Origin: Armatimonadota bacterium
GTDB lineage: Bacteria; Armatimonadota; HRBIN16
Assembly (NCBI GenBank): GCA_026003195.1
Contig: BPGU01000001.1
Span: 915,398 to 979,397, forward strand
Direction of reading: 5' to 3'
DNA: 64,000 nucleotides
Shown here one piece after another: positions 58,457 through 64,000 of the stretch. Each line of letters begins with the position of its first letter. Position 1 is the first letter of the stretch. The notes under the pieces were generated by a model that saw only the letters and a program-made list of their open reading frames with translations, had not been told where the DNA came from and made no database searches. The position numbers were made by a program, and so were the translations under genes.

Positions 58457-60931
58457 ATGCCTGAAGAGATTGCTGAACGACAGCCGGAGATTGAAATCGT
58501 ACCGCTGGAGGAAGAGTTAAGTCGCTCGTATCTCGGTTACGCCATGAGCACCATCATCGCGCGCGCCCTGCCTGATGTGCGCGATGGGCTCAAACCCGTG
58601 CAACGCCGAATCCTCTACGCCATGCGCGAAATGGGCGTCACCCCCAACAGTGCCCACGTGAAGTGTGCCGCCGTATGTGGTGAGACCATGAAGCGTTTCC
58701 ACCCGCACGGCAACGAGGCGTTGTACGCAACCCTCGTGCGCATGGCGCAGGACTTCAGCATGCGCTACCCGCTGATTGATGGGCAGGGCAACTTTGGGAG
58801 CGTGGATGGCGACCCTCCCGCGGCGATGCGCTACACCGAGTGCCGTCTCTCGCCTCTGGCGATGGAGATGATGGAGGATATCGATAAGGAGACGGTGGAC
58901 TGGCAGCCCAACTACGACCAGTCTACCGTGGAGCCGATGGTGCTGCCGGGTAAGTTCCCCAACTTCATCTGCAACGGCGGAAGCGGCATCGCCGTCGGTA
59001 TGGCGACCAACGTGCCCCCGCACAACCTGCGGGAGGTGGTGGATGCTATTACCTACCTCATCGATCATCCGCAAGCTTCTGTCGCTGACCTGATGAAGTA
59101 CCTGCCCGGACCTGATTTTCCTACCGCCGGCTTGATTCTGGGCACAAAAGGCATTCGCGAGGCGTACGAGACCGGGCGTGGGCAGATTATCATGCAAGCA
59201 AAGACGCAAATCGAGCCCATGGACGGCGGCAAGCAAGCCATCGTCATCACCGAGCTACCTTATCAGGTAAACAAGGCGAAGCTCATCGAACAGATTGCCA
59301 ACCTGGTGAAGGGCAAACGGGTGGAAGGCATCACCGCCATCGACGACTTTACCGACCGCACGGGGATGCGCGTGGTCATCGAACTGCGGCGCGACGTGAA
59401 CCCCCACAAGATACTCAACTTCCTGCTGAAGCACACGCCTATGCGTCTGTCGTTCGGCGTGATTATGCTCGCGCTGGAAGACGGCGTGCCGCGCGTGCTC
59501 AACCTCAAGCAGGTGCTGCAGAACTATATCCACCATCGACGGGATGTGATTATCCGACGCACCCGTTACGAGCTGTACCGTGCCCAGCAACGTGCCCATA
59601 TCCTGGAAGGGCTGCAGGTCGTGGTGCGCTTTCTGGACGAAATCATCCGCATCATCCGGCAGTCGGAGAACAGCGAGGTGGCTCGGCGCGCCCTCATGCG
59701 CCGATTCGGCTTCACGCAGATACAAGCAGAAGCCATTCTTTCCATGCAGCTGCGCCAGCTGACCGCGCTGGAGCAACAGCGGCTGGAGGATGAATACAAG
59801 AATCTGCTGCAGGAGATTGCCTATTTGGAAGACATTCTGGTGGACGAGCGGCGTGTGGCGCAGATTATCAAGCAGGAACTGAAGGAGCTCAAGGACAAAT
59901 ACGGGGACGACCGACGCACCCGCATCATCGCGCGTGAGGCAGAGGAAATCGGTGAAGAGGATATGATTCCCGAAGAGGAGATGCTGGTGACCATCACGCG
60001 CGATGGCTACATCAAGCGTCTGCCTCTGGACACCTACCGCAGCCAGCGGCGCGGCGGCAAGGGGGTGATTGCCACCACTACCAAAGAGGAGGATACCCTG
60101 GAGCATATCTTCCAGGTCAGCACGCACCACTATATTCTCTTCTTCACCGACAGAGGACGAGTGTATCGCCTGAAGGCATACGAAGTCCCGCAGGCGACGC
60201 GCCAGGCGCGGGGAACGGCGATTATCAACCTGATCCGCATCGAACCCGGCGAAAAGATAACCGCTACCGTTTCCGTTGCCGACTTCTCGCCCGACAAATA
60301 TCTGGTAATGGGCACGCGCCGGGGCGAGGTGAAACGCATTGCATTGTCCGAGTTCGCCAATCTGCGCGCGAACGGACTGTTTGCCTTTGACCTGGAAGAG
60401 GGCGATGAGCTCGGCTGGGTGCAGGTGACCTCCGGCAACGATGAACTGGTGTTCGTCACGCGCAGGGGGATGAGCCTGCGCTTCCATGAGAACGACGTGC
60501 GCTCGATGGGCAGGGGGGCGGGTGGCGTGCGCGGTATCCAACTGGGCAAGGACGATGCAGTGGTCGCTCTGGTGAAGGCGTATAAAGACCGCGACCTGCT
60601 GGTGATTTCCGAGAAGGGCTACGGCAAGCGTACGCCCTTCAGCGAGTACCGTGTGCAAGGACGCGGCGGAAAGGGTATTATCACCTTCAACGTCACCCAG
60701 CGCACGGGCATGCTGGTGGATGCGAAAGGAGTGTTGCCCGACGACCGCATCATTGCTGTCACCGCGCAAGGTAAGGCGATACGGGTGCCGGTATCCCAAA
60801 TTCGGCGTACGGGGCGGGCGGCACAAGGCGTACGCATCATGACACCTGATAATGGCGACTACGTGAACGCTCTGGCACGCATTGTGCAACGCATTGACGA
60901 TGAAGGCGTCGAGGAGAGTGAGCAGACGTGA
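58457..60931 (+). CDS. gyrA: DNA gyrase subunit A
   Basis: 824 residues. MSTIIARALPDVRDGLKPVQ starts the breakage-reunion core, AAMRYTECR contains the catalytic Tyr126, and QRRGGKG is the GyrA box of the C-terminal DNA-wrapping propeller, which separates gyrase from topoisomerase IV. In the quinolone pocket HPHGNEALYATLVRM has Asn, Glu and Ala where E. coli has Asp82, Ser83 and Asp87. I chose the ATG at 58457: the promoter start lies after 58406 and a GGAAAGG precedes it. Confidence 0.96.
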   Translation: MPEEIAERQPEIEIVPLEEELSRSYLGYAMSTIIARALPDVRDGLKPVQRRILYAMREMGVTPNSAHVKCAAVCGETMKRFHPHGNEALYATLVRMAQDFSMRYPLIDGQGNFGSVDGDPPAAMRYTECRLSPLAMEMMEDIDKETVDWQPNYDQSTVEPMVLPGKFPNFICNGGSGIAVGMATNVPPHNLREVVDAITYLIDHPQASVADLMKYLPGPDFPTAGLILGTKGIREAYETGRGQIIMQAKTQIEPMDGGKQAIVITELPYQVNKAKLIEQIANLVKGKRVEGITAIDDFTDRTGMRVVIELRRDVNPHKILNFLLKHTPMRLSFGVIMLALEDGVPRVLNLKQVLQNYIHHRRDVIIRRTRYELYRAQQRAHILEGLQVVVRFLDEIIRIIRQSENSEVARRALMRRFGFTQIQAEAILSMQLRQLTALEQQRLEDEYKNLLQEIAYLEDILVDERRVAQIIKQELKELKDKYGDDRRTRIIAREAEEIGEEDMIPEEEMLVTITRDGYIKRLPLDTYRSQRRGGKGVIATTTKEEDTLEHIFQVSTHHYILFFTDRGRVYRLKAYEVPQATRQARGTAIINLIRIEPGEKITATVSVADFSPDKYLVMGTRRGEVKRIALSEFANLRANGLFAFDLEEGDELGWVQVTSGNDELVFVTRRGMSLRFHENDVRSMGRGAGGVRGIQLGKDDAVVALVKAYKDRDLLVISEKGYGKRTPFSEYRVQGRGGKGIITFNVTQRTGMLVDAKGVLPDDRIIAVTAQGKAIRVPVSQIRRTGRAAQGVRIMTPDNGDYVNALARIVQRIDDEGVEESEQT

Positions 60932-61150
60932 GACGCCCTCAAGACTGGCTGAAGCAAGCGCAGGATGCCGACGCTGCTCTGCGATACGCTCGAGAAGCTA
61001 TCGAACCGTCCTCGTTTTGAAGATTTTCGTCGGCGGTGCTCTTTGGCTCGATGGCGAAAGGAACGTGGGTGCCTACCAGCGACTATGACCTGCTTACGCG
61101 ACGGTATCATCCAGCGCAGAGAGGGGGGTTGGAAGCTGCTGGCGGCGTGA
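60928..61150 (+). pseudogene. Decayed HEPN-MNT pair
   Basis: A GTGA overlap with the gyrA stop starts RRPQDWLKQAQDADAALRYA, the first HEPN helix, which ends at a stop after about 30 codons. Slightly downstream, another frame gives VLFGSMAKGTWVPTSDYDLL, the MNT nucleotidyltransferase motif. The rest of both genes is deleted or frame-shifted. The stretch 61151-61200 holds only the start of the archease leader. Confidence 0.65.
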
Positions 61151-61200
61151 AGAGTAGCCCTTTCGGACATGCTATCTAGTAGTATTGGAGGGAGAGAGCG

Positions 61201-61635
61201 ATGGAAGAGAGCAGGGGCTATCAGATCCTGGAACACACCGCCGACAAGGGTGTGCGCGCATGGGGCAGGACGCTGGAGGAGCTGTTCGAGAACGCCTCGC
61301 GCGGTATGTATCGGCTGGTGATAGACCCAGAGGGGAAGCAGGCGGATGTCTCCATCCCCATATCCGTAGAAGTGTCAGACCCGATAGACCGTTCAGACCT
61401 GCTGGTGAAATGGTTGCGCGAGCTGATATATCTCACCGATGTGCGGAAGGTGGTTTTTACCGATTTCACCGTGCATCGGGTGACGGAGACCACCGTAGAA
61501 GGAGAGGCGTATGGGCTGGTTGTCGGGGATAACTCTGTGCTGGATGGCGCGCCGGTGAAAGCGGTCACCTATCATGGACTGCGTTTGGAGCAAACTCCAG
61601 AGGGGTGGGTGACCGAGTTCTATGTGGATGTGTAG
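61201..61635 (+). CDS. Archease
   Basis: 144 residues. YQILEHTADKGVRAWG is the family N-terminus, with the metal-binding His-Asp. LVKWLRELIYLTDVRK and KAVTYHGLRLEQTPEGW are conserved later parts. Archease activates the RNA ligase RtcB by speeding guanylylation. RtcB is not in the window. GGAGGGAGAGAGCG precedes the ATG. Rare in bacteria outside some phyla. Confidence 0.9.
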   Translation: MEESRGYQILEHTADKGVRAWGRTLEELFENASRGMYRLVIDPEGKQADVSIPISVEVSDPIDRSDLLVKWLRELIYLTDVRKVVFTDFTVHRVTETTVEGEAYGLVVGDNSVLDGAPVKAVTYHGLRLEQTPEGWVTEFYVDV

Positions 61636-61696
61636 AGGAATACTCATTCGTTTCATCAAAGATAATCAATAAAACAAATCATACAGGTTTCTACCG

Positions 61697-62851
61697 GTGA
61701 AAAACTTTGCGTATATCACCTGTCCCGGGGTAGAAAGATACCGGTTTTCTGCCCATCATCCCTTGCGTCCTGAGCGGGTGACACTCTCTCAAGAGCTGGC
61801 TCAGATGCTGGGCGTGCTGCATGAAGAGGATGTCATTGAGGCTGTGCCAGCTTCTCCCGATCTGGTCGCAGAAGTGCATTCACCGCGCTATGTGCGGGCG
61901 GTGCAGGCACTCAGCGAAGGCAAGCCGGTACCCGATTATCATGCTTTCGGGTTTGGCAGCAGTGATAATCCACCATTTCGGGGCATGTTTGAAGCCTCGC
62001 TGGCGGTAGTGGGAGCCTCCGTGGCGGCAGCACAGGCAGTGATAGATGGAGCGCAGGTGGCAGTCAATCTGGCGGGCGGTCTGCACCATGCCCGCTACGA
62101 GGAAGCGGCTGGCTTTTGTATCTTCAACGACCCTGCCGTTGCCATCCACGTGCTGAAACAAAAATTCCGCCGGATTGTCTATCTGGATATAGACGTGCAT
62201 CACGGCGATGGCGTGCAGTGGCTGTATTATCGTGACCCACAGGTGTTGACGATATCGATACACGAATCCGGAAGGTTTCTTTTCCCTGGCACGGGGCATC
62301 CTGAGGAAATCGGGGCAGGAGAGGGGCGCGGCTATTCCGTGAACATCGCGTTGGGGCGATATGCAGATGATGACATCTGGTGGTGGGCATTCCGGCAGGT
62401 GGTTCCGCCGTTGTTCCGCTGGTTTCAACCCGAGGTGGTAGTGTTGCAGATGGGGGCTGACCCGCACTATACCGACCCATTGGCTCATGCTTCTCTGACC
62501 GCTCAGGGCTGGCTGCGTGCCGTACAGTGGGTGGCGGAGCAGGATATACCTATCGTGGCGACGGGCGGTGGCGGCTACTCGTTAACAGCGGTAACGCGCA
62601 TGTGGACACTCGCTCTGGCGACACTTAAGGGTGTGCCGGTGCCTGATCAGATACCACCGCAGTTTACTTTGTATGATGAGGTGCGGACCCTGCGCGACCC
62701 TGAGCCTCCCGCACTACCGGAGAGGTTGCGCGAGACCGCCAGACAGTTCACCGAGCAGTCGGTGAGCGAGCTGAAGCAGTATCTGCGACCGTATGTGGAA
62801 TGGGGGGATACCTGTGAGGAGAAGCAGGGGGCTGTCTCGCAACATCCATGA
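61697..62851 (+). CDS. Histone deacetylase/acetoin-utilization family protein (AcuC-like)
   Basis: 384 residues. Catalytic HDAC elements: GGLHHARYEEA (His130, His131), VYLDIDVHHGDGVQW (Asp166, His168), TISIHESGRFLFPGTG, MGADPHYTDPLAH and GGGGYS. The second metal Asp is in GADPHYTD. In bacteria this family deacetylates acetyl-CoA synthetase or acetylpolyamines. GTG start at 61697. Upstream sequence is short and AT-rich. It overlaps the following gene. Confidence 0.93.
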   Translation: MKNFAYITCPGVERYRFSAHHPLRPERVTLSQELAQMLGVLHEEDVIEAVPASPDLVAEVHSPRYVRAVQALSEGKPVPDYHAFGFGSSDNPPFRGMFEASLAVVGASVAAAQAVIDGAQVAVNLAGGLHHARYEEAAGFCIFNDPAVAIHVLKQKFRRIVYLDIDVHHGDGVQWLYYRDPQVLTISIHESGRFLFPGTGHPEEIGAGEGRGYSVNIALGRYADDDIWWWAFRQVVPPLFRWFQPEVVVLQMGADPHYTDPLAHASLTAQGWLRAVQWVAEQDIPIVATGGGGYSLTAVTRMWTLALATLKGVPVPDQIPPQFTLYDEVRTLRDPEPPALPERLRETARQFTEQSVSELKQYLRPYVEWGDTCEEKQGAVSQHP

Positions 62852-63731
62852 GATTCTGCAAATCAGCAAGGAGCTGTCTACCGACGAGGTACGTGAACTT
62901 GCTGACAAACGGTTTCGCATCGCTCTGGTGGGCAGTGCAATGCGCACGCACGATGTGGCGGAGCAGCTGCTGGAAGGCTTGCCTCTGCCTGAACGGGAGA
63001 GGTCTCGCGCGTTTCTGATGTGCTCTTCGACGGTGCCTCCCGAGCCAGTAGACATCCTCATCGACTGCGGTGGCGCAGAGGAGCCCTTGCTTGGTGAACA
63101 CTACACATGGCTATTGCCGGAGCATGGTGTGCTGGTGGTGAAACGCATCGTCAGTGACCTGCCGGGGTTGGCGATCGCACTGGCGAGGCGATTTCCCATA
63201 TTTCGTGAACCCGCGATAGAGTACCTGATTAAAGAGGCATCACGGGTCAACGGACAGATTGCCATGCTGTCAGCGATACCCGGGGTGATACCGATTGCCA
63301 GCATGTTTCTGCCCCCTGCGGCGGTAGCAGACATCGTGCTGCTGACCAAGAACCAGATCCTGTTGTTGCTCAAAATCGCCGCCGCGCTGGGGCTCTCCTA
63401 CCACACGCGCGACCGATTGAAAGAGATCGTGCCGGTGGTGGCTGGAGCAATGGGCTGGCGTTCGCTCGCGCGTGAGTTTGTGGGCATTGTACCCGGTGGG
63501 GTAGGGGTGTTGGTGAAGGGGGCTATCGCCTACGCGGGCACGTATGTGGTGGGCAAGAGCGCGTACTGGTTCTGGACAACCGGCGAGCACCTCAGCCGCA
63601 AGCAAAAGGAAAAGCTATACCGTCAGATGCTGGAAGAAGCGACCCGCATGTTGACACCACCTTCGGTGGAGAATAAACCCAACACCGAACGAGAGGAAAC
63701 ATCCGCCCCGGACCATCGCGAGGAAGTGTAG
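62814..63731 (+). CDS. DUF697-like membrane-associated protein
   Basis: 305 residues. The first half (about residues 20-115, RFRIALVGSAMRTHDVAEQL, DILIDCGGAEEPLLG) is alpha/beta without GTPase motifs. The second half (EYLIKEASRVNGQIAMLSAI, then two hydrophobic helices PGVIPIASMFLPPAAVADIV and EFVGIVPGGVGVLVKGAIAY) resembles DUF697 domains that usually follow GTPase domains. I infer peripheral or integral membrane contact. The GTG at 62814 with GGGGG upstream is preferred over an earlier GTG at 62793. Overlaps the AcuC-like gene by 38 bases. Confidence 0.6.
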   Translation: MRRSRGLSRNIHEILQISKELSTDEVRELADKRFRIALVGSAMRTHDVAEQLLEGLPLPERERSRAFLMCSSTVPPEPVDILIDCGGAEEPLLGEHYTWLLPEHGVLVVKRIVSDLPGLAIALARRFPIFREPAIEYLIKEASRVNGQIAMLSAIPGVIPIASMFLPPAAVADIVLLTKNQILLLLKIAAALGLSYHTRDRLKEIVPVVAGAMGWRSLAREFVGIVPGGVGVLVKGAIAYAGTYVVGKSAYWFWTTGEHLSRKQKEKLYRQMLEEATRMLTPPSVENKPNTEREETSAPDHREEV

Positions 63732-63744
63732 CGACCCACTCGCG

Positions 63745-63791
63745 CGCGACTTCCAGCCGCCGGGCGGTCTTTTTGCCTGGACAGAGTATTA
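63745..63791 (+). repeat. Truncated third copy of the cloverleaf repeat
   Basis: CGCGACTTCCAGCCGCCGGG and ACAGAGTATTA match the right end of copies A and B. The left two thirds are absent. As with prfA, its right end abuts and supplies a stop codon (the dockerin-like gene). Confidence 0.55.
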
Positions 63792-64000
63792 CTCGTCTCC
63801 TACCTCCCCAAAGTAGCGTACCAGGATGCTGAAATCGAACAGTGTCACCTCGTTGTCGCCGTCCAGGTCTGCATTGGGGTTCCAGTTCTCGTCGCCGGGC
63901 AAGGAACCAAACGCCTGCACCAGCTGTCCGAAGTCGAAGAGGCTGACTTCGTTATCACCATCGATATCGCCGTTCGTCAGGGCTATTTCTATCCCCGACA
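63789..64000 (-). CDS. C-terminal end of a second dockerin-like protein, cut by the window edge
   Basis: The last 69 codons read in from the right edge to a TAA at 63789. TNGDIDGDNEVSLFDFGQLV and NADLDGDNEVTLFDFSILVR are two EF-hand-like calcium loops, very close to those at the end of the gene at 40482. The catalytic or binding part lies outside the window. Likely a secreted protein. Confidence 0.75.
   Translation of the reverse strand, partial: SGIEIALTNGDIDGDNEVSLFDFGQLVQAFGSLPGDENWNPNADLDGDNEVTLFDFSILVRYFGEVGDE

Overview
The window looks like chromosome of a thermophilic or soil Armatimonadetes-type bacterium. This is an inference from gene content: EF-hand (dockerin-like) repeats with a shared VTLFDFGALV-type motif, a DUF1559 pilin-like fragment, archease, many Gfo/Idh/MocA oxidoreductases, and PhyH and heparinase-like sugar genes. 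Both halves of the ADP-heptose enzyme (hldE kinase and nucleotidyltransferase domains, encoded apart) point to a diderm, LPS-type envelope. No rRNA, CRISPR array or prophage is visible. One tRNA-Ser(GGA) is present. Vegetative promoters are easy to recognise, because a TTGnnn box and a TAnnnT box lie almost always exactly 17 bp apart.

Layout. 1-3.4 kb: the end of an outer-membrane-barrel-like gene, then phyH-def-fmt. 3.5-11.4 kb: the most unusual region. A complete insertion sequence with an 18-bp terminal repeat and a 9-bp target duplication sits against the promoter of a small LuxR-HTH regulator. That gene is followed by a five-gene envelope cassette: a Cys-rich secreted protein, a membrane-anchored beta-rich protein, a DUF1573-like protein, an O-antigen-ligase/GT51 transglycosylase fusion and a divergent LCP (LytR-CpsA-Psr) protein. 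The cassette promoter has ten consecutive G between its -35 and -10 boxes. Remnants of a second regulator-pilin unit follow. 11.4-24.9 kb: GH130, a DUF104/PIN toxin-antitoxin pair, a DUF1611/dipeptide-epimerase pair, two oxidoreductases, redox proteins, a TldE-like protein, a parvulin, a deacetylase-fold protein, acylphosphatase, an HDOD protein and an MFS transporter. 24.9-29.8 kb: a sugar-acid and polysaccharide group (heparinase-like, galactonate-dehydratase-like, GH1). 29.8-35.3 kb: an operon with an unknown 677-residue protein, hldE2, glycosylasparaginase and a cyclophilin lipoprotein. 35.3-47.5 kb: MarR plus cysteine desulfurase, an MNT-HEPN pair, prfA, rluB, a dockerin-like protein, a propeller, a dtxR-feoB-feoA iron operon, mnmE and the tRNA. 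47.5-64 kb: a large secreted protein, hldE1, an HprK-like kinase, dprA, a PQQ propeller, MgtC, nadC, a CBS protein, a repeat-rich coiled-coil nuclease-like protein, gyrA, archease, an HDAC-family protein and the end of a second dockerin-like gene.

The proposed new system is the 4.6-10.5 kb cassette. Its two enzymes that can be recognised belong to families that polymerise or ligate lipid-linked glycans, polymerise peptidoglycan, and attach glycopolymers to the wall. I infer a surface-glycan or wall-assembly module whose expression may switch by slippage in the G tract.

Caveat: four genes (GH130, DUF1611, cyclophilin, propeller) are broken by single-base changes in short homopolymers, and feoB is split. 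This many suggests consensus indels in the underlying read data rather than true gene decay.
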